Source of the DNA: Bacteroidales bacterium UBA1751
GTDB taxonomy: Bacteria; Bacteroidota; Bacteroidia; Bacteroidales; UBA932
Direction: 5' to 3'
DNA: 23,521 nt
Assembly: GCA_002315995.1 (NCBI GenBank)
Contig: DCHN01000052.1
Coordinates: 6,391-29,911 of the forward strand
The notes below the pieces were generated by a model, which did no database searches, was not told the origin of the DNA, and saw only the letters and a program-made list of their open reading frames with translations. Shown here one piece after another: positions 1-8,027 of the stretch (positions within the stretch are counted from its first letter, which is position 1; every line of letters begins with the position of its first letter). The translations under genes and the position numbers were made by a program.

Positions 1-45
1 GTGAATGGGGTAACCTTATGTTCCGGCACAGACATATATTTCAAG

Positions 46-1182
46 ATGACCAATTCAGAGATTTCCATAGTTGAGGTTACAACAAAAAAGCAGATAAAGG
101 AGTTCTACCAGTTCCAGAACCGTCTGTACAAGGATTGTCCGCAGTATGTCCCTTCACTTGACCTTGACCAGAAGGCTACCGTTACCAAAGATCCTGCCCT
201 GGAGTATTGTACAACCTGCAAATGGCTGGCATACAAAGATGGCAAGGTTGCAGGACGTATAATGGCAATTGTGAATCCGCGCTACAACAACTTCTATGGA
301 ACAACCAAGGGGCGTTTCGGCTGGTACGACTTCATTGAAGATTATGATGTTGCAAAGGCTCTCATGGATAAAGCCAAGGAGTGGTTCAAGGCGCAGGGAA
401 TGAACTATGTTCACGGACCTCTGGCATACAACACCACTGGAAGGCAGGGAATGCTTATAGAAGGGTTTGAGAATATTCCTCCGTTCAACTGCCTTTACAA
501 CTACCCTTACTATGTAGATTTCATGCAGCGCATGGGCTTTGAGAAGGAGGTTGACTGGGTGCAGTATCAGGTGCCGGTGCCTGACCTTAAAGAGGGTGTT
601 CCGGAACGTTTCGTGAAATTGGGAGCCCTGCTTCAAAAGAGATACAATTTGAAGATTCTCGATTTCAAGCACCTGAGCAAGGGGGAGTTGCCAAAGTTCA
701 TCCGCAGTTTCTTCAATGCATACAACGAGGTCTTCAAGGCTGTGCCAAACTTTATTCCACTCAACGATGAGGAGATAATGAAGGAGGGAACCCTCTACTT
801 CAAACTCCTCAAATCGGAGCTTGCCTGCATCATTGTTGACTCCGACAATGAGGTTGCAGCCTACGGAATCTGCATGCCTTCAATGTCAAAGGCACTCCAG
901 AAATGCAAGGGCAATCTCTTTCCATTCGGATGGTTCCACTTGCTCAAGGCATATATCAAGTATGACACGGTTGATATGATGCTTCTTGGCTCTTCACCTA
1001 AATGGGAGGGGAAGGGGCTCTCGGCAATATATCACACCTATTTGTGCGGAACCTTCATACGCCGCCGCTGCATAGCTTCCATCTGCAACCCGCAGATAGA
1101 GACAAACAATGCTCTCAAAGTGTGGGAAAGCTATCCACATTCGGACTACATGCGCCGCAGGTGCTGGAAAATGGAGCTTTGA
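46..1182 (+). CDS. GNAT-like N-acetyltransferase family protein, 378 aa
   Basis: This is a conserved Bacteroidota-type protein that resembles the GNAT acyltransferase fold; its substrate is unknown. The N-terminal half has the pattern KDGKVAGRIMAIVNPRYN followed by a GRFGWYDF motif, as in long GNAT-like proteins. The C-terminal half carries a second acyltransferase-like stretch (LLGSSPKWEGKGLSAIY, then NPQIETNNALKVWESY), where the E-x-N-x-A pattern is typical of GNAT C-termini. There is no signal peptide or membrane segment, so it is probably cytosolic. I chose the ATG at 46 because the protein then begins MTNSEISIVEV, a normal beta-strand start; the frame is open back to base 1, so a longer form cannot be excluded. 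It ends 1 bp before the M28 peptidase gene and is probably co-transcribed with it. The family call is fairly firm; the function is not. Confidence 0.7.
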   Translation: MTNSEISIVEVTTKKQIKEFYQFQNRLYKDCPQYVPSLDLDQKATVTKDPALEYCTTCKWLAYKDGKVAGRIMAIVNPRYNNFYGTTKGRFGWYDFIEDYDVAKALMDKAKEWFKAQGMNYVHGPLAYNTTGRQGMLIEGFENIPPFNCLYNYPYYVDFMQRMGFEKEVDWVQYQVPVPDLKEGVPERFVKLGALLQKRYNLKILDFKHLSKGELPKFIRSFFNAYNEVFKAVPNFIPLNDEEIMKEGTLYFKLLKSELACIIVDSDNEVAAYGICMPSMSKALQKCKGNLFPFGWFHLLKAYIKYDTVDMMLLGSSPKWEGKGLSAIYHTYLCGTFIRRRCIASICNPQIETNNALKVWESYPHSDYMRRRCWKMEL

Positions 1183-1183
1183 T

Positions 1184-2128
1184 ATGCGTGTCAGATTCTT
1201 GCTCCTTCTAACGGTTCTCTTCTGTGTTCCTGTTTATGCACAGGTTCATAATTTCACTGCGTATGAGCATCTCTTTTCCAAGGAGACAGAGAGAGAGCAT
1301 ATTCTCTATTTGACCGATTCCATATCGCGGGGCAGGGGTGCCGGAACTGAAGGAGGGCTTCAGGCAAGGGAGTATATTGAGGCACGTTTCAAGGAGTACG
1401 GTGTTGATCCTCTTGGGCTGAAATATTTGCAGGGCTTCAAGGTCAAGGGCGTTTACTGCTACAATGTAATTGGTATGGTGAGCGCTTCAAAACTTAGCGA
1501 AAGGTATCTTGTAGTTGGTGCACATTACGATAATCTGGGAGTAATCAAGGGAATAGTCTATCCGGGTGCTGACGACAATGCAAGCGGTGTTGCCGCGCTT
1601 CTCGAACTGGCCCGTGCCTTTGCAAGCTACAAGGCTGCCGGCAACTATCTGCCGGTGAACATCATATTCGTTGCCTTTGACGCCCACGAGAGCAGTATGG
1701 CAGGCAGTTCGGCATTCTTCGAGACAACCGGCATCAAGCCATACAAAATAGATTACATGATAAACATTGAGCAGATTGGCTCTGTGCTTGCGCCGGTGCA
1801 TAACGGGGTGAAAAACTATCTGCTGGTGCTTGGAGGGGACAAGGTGAAGGATTGGGTCTGGGACCGTGTTGAGGTTCTGAATGAGTTCTGCCACATTGAC
1901 CTTGACGTTGACTTCACATTTTACGGCAGCGAGCAGTTCTACAATGTATTCTACAGGCTTGGCGACCAGATTAACTTCAACAGGAGAGGGGTTCCTTCGC
2001 TCTGCTTCACCAGCGGTATAACCAACCTTACCAACAAACCTTCCGATACCGAGGCCAATATCAATTACGAGGCCCTCCACAAGCGTATCCGCTACATCTA
2101 CAACTTCATCTGCACCCTGGAACTGTAA
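1184..2128 (+). CDS. Secreted M28-family peptidase-like protein with altered active site, 314 aa
   Basis: The M28 family (aminopeptidase/glutaminyl-cyclase fold) uses two zinc ions bound by His, Asp, Glu, Asp and His, with a Glu as general base. The ATG at 1184 gives a clean signal peptide (MRVRFLLLLTVLFCVPVYAQ), so the product is exported. The fold landmarks are clear: GAHYDNLG (H114), YPGADDNASG (D130), AFDAHESSMAGS (E169), MINIEQIGS (E196) and NKPSDTEANINYE near the C-terminus. Several positions differ from active enzymes. The general-base Glu appears as H168, the usual metal-ligand Asp of N-x-D-M-x-G is E196, and the His normally just before the PSDT motif is N284. It may be inactive, bind a different metal arrangement, or belong to a variant subfamily. 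It overlaps no neighbour and starts 1 bp after the GNAT-like gene. Family assignment is confident; peptidase activity is doubtful. Confidence 0.85.
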   Translation: MRVRFLLLLTVLFCVPVYAQVHNFTAYEHLFSKETEREHILYLTDSISRGRGAGTEGGLQAREYIEARFKEYGVDPLGLKYLQGFKVKGVYCYNVIGMVSASKLSERYLVVGAHYDNLGVIKGIVYPGADDNASGVAALLELARAFASYKAAGNYLPVNIIFVAFDAHESSMAGSSAFFETTGIKPYKIDYMINIEQIGSVLAPVHNGVKNYLLVLGGDKVKDWVWDRVEVLNEFCHIDLDVDFTFYGSEQFYNVFYRLGDQINFNRRGVPSLCFTSGITNLTNKPSDTEANINYEALHKRIRYIYNFICTLEL

Positions 2129-2159
2129 AGTCAAAACACATTTCCAATACTTTTCATTG

Positions 2160-2200
2160 GTGGAAGATTTTTTGTTAATTTTGCGATTGGCATCTTCCAC
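2160..2200. repeat. 9-bp inverted repeat bracketing a -7 promoter box
   Basis: GTGGAAGAT (2160-2168) and ATCTTCCAC (2192-2200) are perfect inverted copies separated by 23 bases. The spacer contains the TAATTTTG box. This could be an operator that controls the amidase-uvrB operon, or a weak hairpin ending the M28 transcript. The long loop and lack of a T-tract right after the second arm make a classical terminator unlikely. Confidence 0.4.
2176..2183 (+). promoter_or_regulatory. Bacteroidota -7 promoter box upstream of the amidase-uvrB operon
   Basis: TAATTTTG matches the phylum consensus TAnnTTTG and lies in the 155-bp gap before the amidase gene, about 100 bp upstream of its ATG. A T-run at 2151-2154, with a 21-bp spacer, is the best -33 candidate but lacks the G of TTTG. 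A second, shorter match (TATTTTG, 2230-2236) lies closer to the gene and could be an alternative. Confidence 0.5.
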
Positions 2201-2283
2201 AAAGGTGGATTTTGTCTCAGTGAAATTTCTATTTTGGCGCAAATAGTTGATAATTAGTAATTTAATATAAATTATCTTAAACA

Positions 2284-3675
2284 ATGAAAAACGTGTTTTT
2301 TTTCAGGAGTTTTGCTGCAATGGTAGTTGCGGTATTTTTTATGGGTAATGGTGCTTATGCACAACAGAGTGTACAAACCGGAGTGCAGGGTGCTGACCGG
2401 AATGCAAATCAGTGGACTCTGAGCGAAAAGGCGGCCAAGGCGCTTGAGCAGGATTCAACTGTGAAGCTGGTTGAGGCGGTAAGAACGCTTGAAGGAGCTT
2501 TCCTTAACTCAACCGCCGGAGGCAACAGGCTTGGGGGTACCAAAATTGGATTCCTTACGGAGGGTATAGTTATGGAGATGGTTGATACAACTAAGGATTT
2601 AGGTGCCGGCATGCTCTACAAGGTAAGACTCTCGGAGAACAGAATGGCGTACATAATGCCTGAGAATGTTGAGAAAATAATGGTGACTCCTCAGGAACTT
2701 GAACCTGTTATTGCTGGGAGCGCAAGTGTGGCCAACAAGGGCAAGGTTGACAAAATTTCAATAGGGCTCGAGTCAATGAAACCATATCTGGTCAGAGAGG
2801 AGTTGGATCCTCATATCATGACCGTTGATATCTACGGAGTGAACAACAATATAAACTGGCTCACCCAGAAGCTTGACCTTGAAGCAATCAAGAGCGTTGA
2901 CCTCATTCAGCTCGATGGTGACATTCTTCGCGTGAAGATTGTATTCAACAAGAATATCTCATGGGGTTACAGTGTAGGATATATGAAATCTGATATTCCG
3001 GGCTCCAAAAGGAAGAGCATACTTGAGATATCAATAAGGCATCTTCCCGAGAAGTTTTCGCTCAGGGGAATGGTTGTTGGTATTGATGCAGGGCATGGCG
3101 GACCGGAGAGCCCCGGTGCAATATCACACAAGCTGAGGCTCAACGAGAAGGATATAAATCTGGACATGGCATATACTCTTAAGAGAATGCTTGAGAGGAG
3201 GGGTGCAAAGGTAGTGCTCACCAGAGAGGCCGATTACGGTATTGAAATGTCGGAGAGGAAGAGAATCCTTCTGGAGAATGACGTTGACTTCCTTATTTCG
3301 CTTCACAACAATGCCGCAGGTCCAAAGGTCAGAGGTACAAGTACATATTACAAGTACATTGTAAACCGCGAACTTGCAAGATGCATTCTCGAGCAGGTGC
3401 TCACCCTCGATGATGTGACAAGTTTCGGACTTGTAGGCAACTTCAACTTCTCCCTGAACCAGAGCGTGGAGTATCCTAACGCCCTTCTTGAAGGACTCTT
3501 CATGTCAAACGAGCAGGATGAGGCGCTTCTGAACAATCCTGATTTCAGAAAGAAGATGATGAAAAAGACCCTTAAGGGAATTGAGAACTGGCTCAAGTAT
3601 TGTAAGAAAGAGTCTGGAAAGAGAGATGGGAGAGGGAAGGAGTTATTAAAGAGGAGATTGCGCAATAAATTTTAA
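2284..3675 (+). CDS. N-acetylmuramoyl-L-alanine amidase (Amidase_3), 463 aa
   Basis: This is a zinc amidase that cleaves the bond between N-acetylmuramic acid and the stem peptide in peptidoglycan, acting in the periplasm. Residues 1-26 form a signal peptide ending GAYAQ. Residues about 70-135 resemble a bacterial SH3-like domain, and about 155-255 form a beta-rich linker of AMIN type. The catalytic domain starts near 262. Zinc ligands are visible in DAGHGG (H271), NEKDIN (E288) and SLHNNA (H341), and the catalytic Glu is E403 in NALLEGLFMSN. All required residues are present, so it should be active. The last 25 residues are strongly basic (Lys/Arg rich), which is unusual and could bind wall polymers or nucleic acid. 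The stop codon abuts the uvrB start codon (TAAATG), which suggests translational coupling. ATG 2284 is chosen because it gives the full signal peptide. Confidence 0.92.
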   Translation: MKNVFFFRSFAAMVVAVFFMGNGAYAQQSVQTGVQGADRNANQWTLSEKAAKALEQDSTVKLVEAVRTLEGAFLNSTAGGNRLGGTKIGFLTEGIVMEMVDTTKDLGAGMLYKVRLSENRMAYIMPENVEKIMVTPQELEPVIAGSASVANKGKVDKISIGLESMKPYLVREELDPHIMTVDIYGVNNNINWLTQKLDLEAIKSVDLIQLDGDILRVKIVFNKNISWGYSVGYMKSDIPGSKRKSILEISIRHLPEKFSLRGMVVGIDAGHGGPESPGAISHKLRLNEKDINLDMAYTLKRMLERRGAKVVLTREADYGIEMSERKRILLENDVDFLISLHNNAAGPKVRGTSTYYKYIVNRELARCILEQVLTLDDVTSFGLVGNFNFSLNQSVEYPNALLEGLFMSNEQDEALLNNPDFRKKMMKKTLKGIENWLKYCKKESGKRDGRGKELLKRRLRNKF

Positions 3676-5691
3676 ATGGGTTTCAAGATAGAATCGTCAT
3701 ATTCACCAACGGGCGACCAGCCACAGGCCATTGAGGGCATTGTCTCTGCAATAGAGCAGGGGGCCAATGCAGTTACACTCCTTGGCGTGACCGGAAGCGG
3801 AAAGACCTTTACAATGGCTAACGTCATTGAGAGGCTTGACCGCCCTGTGCTTGTGCTCTCTCACAACAAGACGCTCGCAGCGCAGCTGTATGGTGAATTC
3901 AAATCTTTCTTTCCCAACAATGCGGTGGAGTACTTTGTCTCTTACTACGACTACTACCAGCCTGAAGCCTACCTTCCAACAACCGATACCTACATAGAGA
4001 AGGACCTGAGTATAAATGATGAAATTGAGAAGCTCAGACTCAGCTGCTCCAGCGCTCTGCTAAGCGGCAGGCGCGACATCATTGTGGTGAGCAGTGTATC
4101 GTGTCTCTACGGTATGGGCAATCCGGAGGATTTCCACGCCAATACGGTGCACATTGAAGTTGGCCAGACGCTCAGTATGACAAAGTTTCTCTACAGTCTC
4201 ATTGATGCGCTCTACGAGAGAAACGACGTTGAATTCAAGCGCGGGACATTCAGGGTGAAGGGGGATACGGTTGATATTTTCCTCGCCGACGGAGACCTTG
4301 GCTGCAGAATCATCTTCTTCGGGGATACGGTGGAGGAGATTGAGATATTCGAGCCTTTGAGCGGTGCCACTATGGATATGCCGCAGAGTCTCAATATTTA
4401 TCCGGCAAGCATCTTTGTAACTACAAAGGAGAGGGCCGGTGCTGCAATAATAGAGATTCAGCACGATTTGGCGAGCCAGGTGGAGTATCTCAAGTCAATA
4501 GGGAAGCATATAGAGGCAAAGAGGCTTCAGCAGCGCACAGAGTATGACCTTGAGATGATAAAGGAGATAGGTTACTGCTCCGGCATAGAGAATTACTCCA
4601 GATACTTCGACGGGCGACCTGCCGGAACAAGGCCGTTCTGCCTGCTTGATTACTTTGCCAAGGACTTTGTGACCTTCATAGATGAGAGCCACGTAACCGT
4701 TCCACAGGTTAGGGCCATGTATGGTGGAGACCGCTCACGCAAAAATACTCTCATAGATTACGGCTTCAGGCTTCCGGCAGCTGCCGACAACCGCCCTCTC
4801 AAATTCGAGGAGTTCCAGCAGCTCAAGGGGCAGACAATATATGTGAGCGCCACACCGGCACCATTTGAACTTGATGAATCTGAAGGTGTTGTAATAGAGC
4901 AGCTTGTAAGGCCTACAGGACTGCTTGACCCTCCAATAGAACTGCGTCCTACCAAGAACCAGATAGATGACCTTATGGAGGAGATACTGGTGCGTGCAGA
5001 GCATGATGAGAGCACCCTTGTAACCACCCTTACCAAGAGGATGGCGGAGGAGTTGAACTCATATCTTGAGAAAAACGGCGTACGGTGCCGCTACATTCAC
5101 TCCGATGTTGACACTATGGAGCGCATTGAGATAATTGACGACTTCAAGGCAGGGCGCTTTGATGTGCTCATTGGTGTAAACCTTCTGCGTGAAGGACTCG
5201 ACCTGCCTCAGGTATCGCTGGTGGCAATTCTTGATGCAGACAAGGAGGGCTTCCTGCGCAGTGAAACGGCCCTTACCCAGACTGCCGGCCGTGCCGCGCG
5301 AAATTTGAACGGTCTTGTAATAATGTACTGCGATAGTGTCACAAACTCAATGCAGAAGACCATTGACCAGACCAACCACCGCCGCGAGGTGCAGATGCGC
5401 TACAATAGCGAGCACAACATAACACCTAAGGCAATTGAGAAGGAGCGCAGGGGAATACTTGGTGATATACAGTATGAACAGCCTGAGGAGGAGGGAGTAA
5501 AGAGATATGTTGCCGATGAACCTGTTCTCAAGAGTATGAGCAACGAGCAGCTCAAGCGTGCAGTGCTGGATTCGAAACACCGTATGGAGGAGGCTGCTGC
5601 AGAGCAGGACTTCATTGCCGCCGCAAAATACAGGGACGAGATGAACGCCCTCAAGGCAATGCTTGTTGAGAGGGAGTCTCTGAAACTGTAA
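3676..5691 (+). CDS. uvrB: Excinuclease ABC subunit B, UvrB, 671 aa
   Basis: UvrB is the damage-verifying helicase-like subunit of nucleotide excision repair. It is loaded by UvrA and then recruits UvrC. The Walker A motif is GVTGSGKT (37-44). The damage-probing beta-hairpin follows as YYDYYQPEAYLPTTD (about 90-104). The Walker B/motif II is DESH (336-339), and helicase motifs continue through SATPAP (391-396), a RYIHSDVDT segment and the Q-T-A-G-R-A-A-R-N motif VI. The C-terminal coiled UVR domain (about 628-663) is the UvrC/UvrA contact. Length is normal for the family. The start codon directly follows the amidase stop, and the RelA/SpoT gene begins 31 bp after its end. No anomaly was seen. 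Confidence 0.98.
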   Translation: MGFKIESSYSPTGDQPQAIEGIVSAIEQGANAVTLLGVTGSGKTFTMANVIERLDRPVLVLSHNKTLAAQLYGEFKSFFPNNAVEYFVSYYDYYQPEAYLPTTDTYIEKDLSINDEIEKLRLSCSSALLSGRRDIIVVSSVSCLYGMGNPEDFHANTVHIEVGQTLSMTKFLYSLIDALYERNDVEFKRGTFRVKGDTVDIFLADGDLGCRIIFFGDTVEEIEIFEPLSGATMDMPQSLNIYPASIFVTTKERAGAAIIEIQHDLASQVEYLKSIGKHIEAKRLQQRTEYDLEMIKEIGYCSGIENYSRYFDGRPAGTRPFCLLDYFAKDFVTFIDESHVTVPQVRAMYGGDRSRKNTLIDYGFRLPAAADNRPLKFEEFQQLKGQTIYVSATPAPFELDESEGVVIEQLVRPTGLLDPPIELRPTKNQIDDLMEEILVRAEHDESTLVTTLTKRMAEELNSYLEKNGVRCRYIHSDVDTMERIEIIDDFKAGRFDVLIGVNLLREGLDLPQVSLVAILDADKEGFLRSETALTQTAGRAARNLNGLVIMYCDSVTNSMQKTIDQTNHRREVQMRYNSEHNITPKAIEKERRGILGDIQYEQPEEEGVKRYVADEPVLKSMSNEQLKRAVLDSKHRMEEAAAEQDFIAAAKYRDEMNALKAMLVERESLKL

Positions 5692-5722
5692 TGCAGGGTG
5701 GTGATACTTAAAGAAACCAGAA

Positions 5723-7969
5723 ATGTCAACAAAGACAAGCATATATCAGAATTTCAATGAGTTCAGCAGGTGTATGGAATCATACGCTCCTGATGAGAGG
5801 GCATTGGTTAACAAGGCCTATGCAATAGCTGATGAACTCCTCAAGGAAAAGAGCAGAGGTAATGGGCAGCCGTTCATGGAGCACCCGGTTGGTGTTGCGC
5901 TCATAGCGGCACAGAGCCTCAAGCTCATGCCGGAGGCAATTGCCGCCGTATTTCTTCACGAAGCCTATAGGGACATTGCAGTGGGTGGAGTTCAAACCGA
6001 TGTGGAACAGTTGCTCAGGGAACAGGGGTGGAGCCGTGAGGTCATTACCATTGTTAGCGGGCTCAACAATATATCCAAGATTACGCCCAAGGATACCCGC
6101 CTTCAGGCCGAAACATACAGAAAACTCATTATAAGCTACTCTACGGACCCAAGGGTTGTCCTCCTGAAAATTGCCGACAGGCTTGAAATCATGAGGAATA
6201 TGAACATATTCCCGAAATCAAGCATAGCACGAAAGATTACGGAGACGGCCACGCTATATATTCCGCTTGCCCATCAGCTGGGACTCTACAATATAAAGAG
6301 TGAACTTGAAGATCTCTATTTCAGATACTCCAATCCGGCCGATTACCGTGCAATTACAAATAAACTCAAGGCAACGGAGAGGAGCAGGGAGAAGCTTGTC
6401 AACGAGTTTGTAAAGCCTCTTGATGAGGTACTCAGGAAGAAATATACATATACCCTCAAGGCAAGAACAAAGACTGCATACTCAATATGGAAAAAGATGC
6501 AGGCGCAGGGAGTGCCTTTTGAGGGGGTTTATGATGTTTTTGCAATACGATTCATTGTTGAGGCACCGCTTGATAAGGAGCGCGACTACTGCTGGGACAT
6601 CTTCTCCGAGGTTACGAAGGAGTATGAGCAGGATGAACATCGCCTGCGAGACTGGATTACCAATCCGAAGAAGAACGGATATGAATCTCTTCATATTACC
6701 GTAAAGAACAGAGATGGCTATCCTGTTGAGGTTCAGATACGAACTGCGCGAATGGATGAGGTTGCCGAAAACGGCCACGCCTCCCACTGGAGTTACAAGG
6801 GAGTAAAGAGTTCCGATTCACTATCGGGCTGGTTGGCCAATGTGAAACAGATGCTCGAGCACCCTGCAGAGGGTTCGCAGTATGAGTCAAAGAACCTCTC
6901 GCTCGACGAGATTTTCTGCTTTACGCCTAATGGCGACCTGTTGCAGTTGCCTAAGGGTGCCACAATTCTTGACTTTGCGTTCCATATTCATACGAATCTC
7001 GGTGTCAAGTGCAGCGGAGCCAGGGTGAATGGCAAGATTGTTTCCATAAGGGAGGAGCTGCATACGGGAGATGTAGTGGAAATAATGTCGAACAAAAACC
7101 AGAAGCCATCGGTAGACTGGCTCAATTTCGTCATATCATCCAAGGCAAAAAGCCGTATTCGGCAGAAACTGAAGGAAGAGGAGGGGAAACTGAGCAGAAT
7201 GGGGCGCGAAGCTCTTGAACGCAGGCTGAAGAACTGGCGTATGGAGCTTACCGATGAGATGCTGAGCGATTTGAGCAGGCATTTCGGATTCAAGGCCATA
7301 TCTGAATTCTGCGTCTCAATTTATGACGGGAAAACAGATCTGCTCAAAATAAAGGATTACCTTGACCAGTTGGCCAAAGCTGATGCCGCTGCTTCGCAAA
7401 TTCCTGGGGAATCTGCTGAAGCTCAGGCTGATGCAGGGCAGCAGGGAGGAGCAAAGGGAGTCAAGGGCTCAAAGAACAAGGGGAACGATAACGATGACAA
7501 TTTCCTAATAATCAACGATAACCTCAGCAATATACAGTTCAAGATGGCCAAGTGCTGCAACCCCATTTTCGGTGACGATGTTTTCGGGTTTGTGAGTGCA
7601 ACTGGAGGAATCAAGATTCACAGAATAAGCTGCCCTAATGCCGCACGTCTTCTTGAAAACTATCCGTACAGGGTTATTCACAAGGTTAAGTGGAGACAGA
7701 TGACAACCACATCGCGCTTCCAGGTTACATTGAAGGTTATTGCAGAGGATGAAACGGCCTCATCTGGAGCCATTTTCGATGCTATTACAAATCAGAATGC
7801 ACAGGTACGTTCATACCGAATAGAGGAGAGGGGAGGCAAGAGCGCTTATCTTTCGAATGTAATCATTGCCATTTCGGTTGGCAACAACGGGCATCTGGAC
7901 AAAGTGGTGTCGGAGCTTAGGAAACTCAAGGGGGTAAAGAACGTGCTTCGTGTCAATGGCGAGAAGTAG
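5723..7969 (+). CDS. relA: RelA/SpoT-family (p)ppGpp synthetase with degenerate hydrolase site, 748 aa
   Basis: This is a long RSH protein that makes the stringent-response alarmone (p)ppGpp from ATP and GTP/GDP. Domains in order: HD hydrolase (about 20-200), synthetase (about 235-360), TGS (about 395-455), helical region, a low-complexity linker (about 552-592, rich in Ala, Gly, Lys, Asp and Asn), a conserved-cysteine domain (C611, C612, H633, C637) and a C-terminal ACT domain (about 665-748). The synthetase core looks intact: R248-x-K250 with YSIWKK, YD (D271), NGYESLH and VEVQIRT (E336). The hydrolase site is not: H54, H79 and D152 remain, but the HD motif reads HE (E80), the following E-D-T reads R-D-I (83-85), and the Asn after ADRL is Ile (I156). 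I predict synthetase-only activity. It sits between uvrB and uvrA, apparently in one operon. Confidence 0.92.
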   Translation: MSTKTSIYQNFNEFSRCMESYAPDERALVNKAYAIADELLKEKSRGNGQPFMEHPVGVALIAAQSLKLMPEAIAAVFLHEAYRDIAVGGVQTDVEQLLREQGWSREVITIVSGLNNISKITPKDTRLQAETYRKLIISYSTDPRVVLLKIADRLEIMRNMNIFPKSSIARKITETATLYIPLAHQLGLYNIKSELEDLYFRYSNPADYRAITNKLKATERSREKLVNEFVKPLDEVLRKKYTYTLKARTKTAYSIWKKMQAQGVPFEGVYDVFAIRFIVEAPLDKERDYCWDIFSEVTKEYEQDEHRLRDWITNPKKNGYESLHITVKNRDGYPVEVQIRTARMDEVAENGHASHWSYKGVKSSDSLSGWLANVKQMLEHPAEGSQYESKNLSLDEIFCFTPNGDLLQLPKGATILDFAFHIHTNLGVKCSGARVNGKIVSIREELHTGDVVEIMSNKNQKPSVDWLNFVISSKAKSRIRQKLKEEEGKLSRMGREALERRLKNWRMELTDEMLSDLSRHFGFKAISEFCVSIYDGKTDLLKIKDYLDQLAKADAAASQIPGESAEAQADAGQQGGAKGVKGSKNKGNDNDDNFLIINDNLSNIQFKMAKCCNPIFGDDVFGFVSATGGIKIHRISCPNAARLLENYPYRVIHKVKWRQMTTTSRFQVTLKVIAEDETASSGAIFDAITNQNAQVRSYRIEERGGKSAYLSNVIIAISVGNNGHLDKVVSELRKLKGVKNVLRVNGEK

Positions 7970-8027
7970 AGGCATTGTTGGATGGATGAAGCTGGGCAGG
8001 GAATTGTTTATGTATGAAATTTAGAAG

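Noticed and set aside
154..672. Minus-strand open frame inside the GNAT-like gene, about 172 codons
   Set aside because: The + strand protein is recognisable across the whole interval, and the antisense translation has no coherent domain.
1109..1183. Longer N-terminus for the M28 protein
   Set aside because: It would overlap the GNAT-like gene and hide the signal peptide that starts at ATG 1184.
1487..2284. Long open frame on the minus strand across the M28 gene, about 265 codons
   Set aside because: It lies opposite a clearly coding, signal-peptide-bearing M28 gene, has no recognisable domain and no -7 promoter box; it is a codon-bias shadow.
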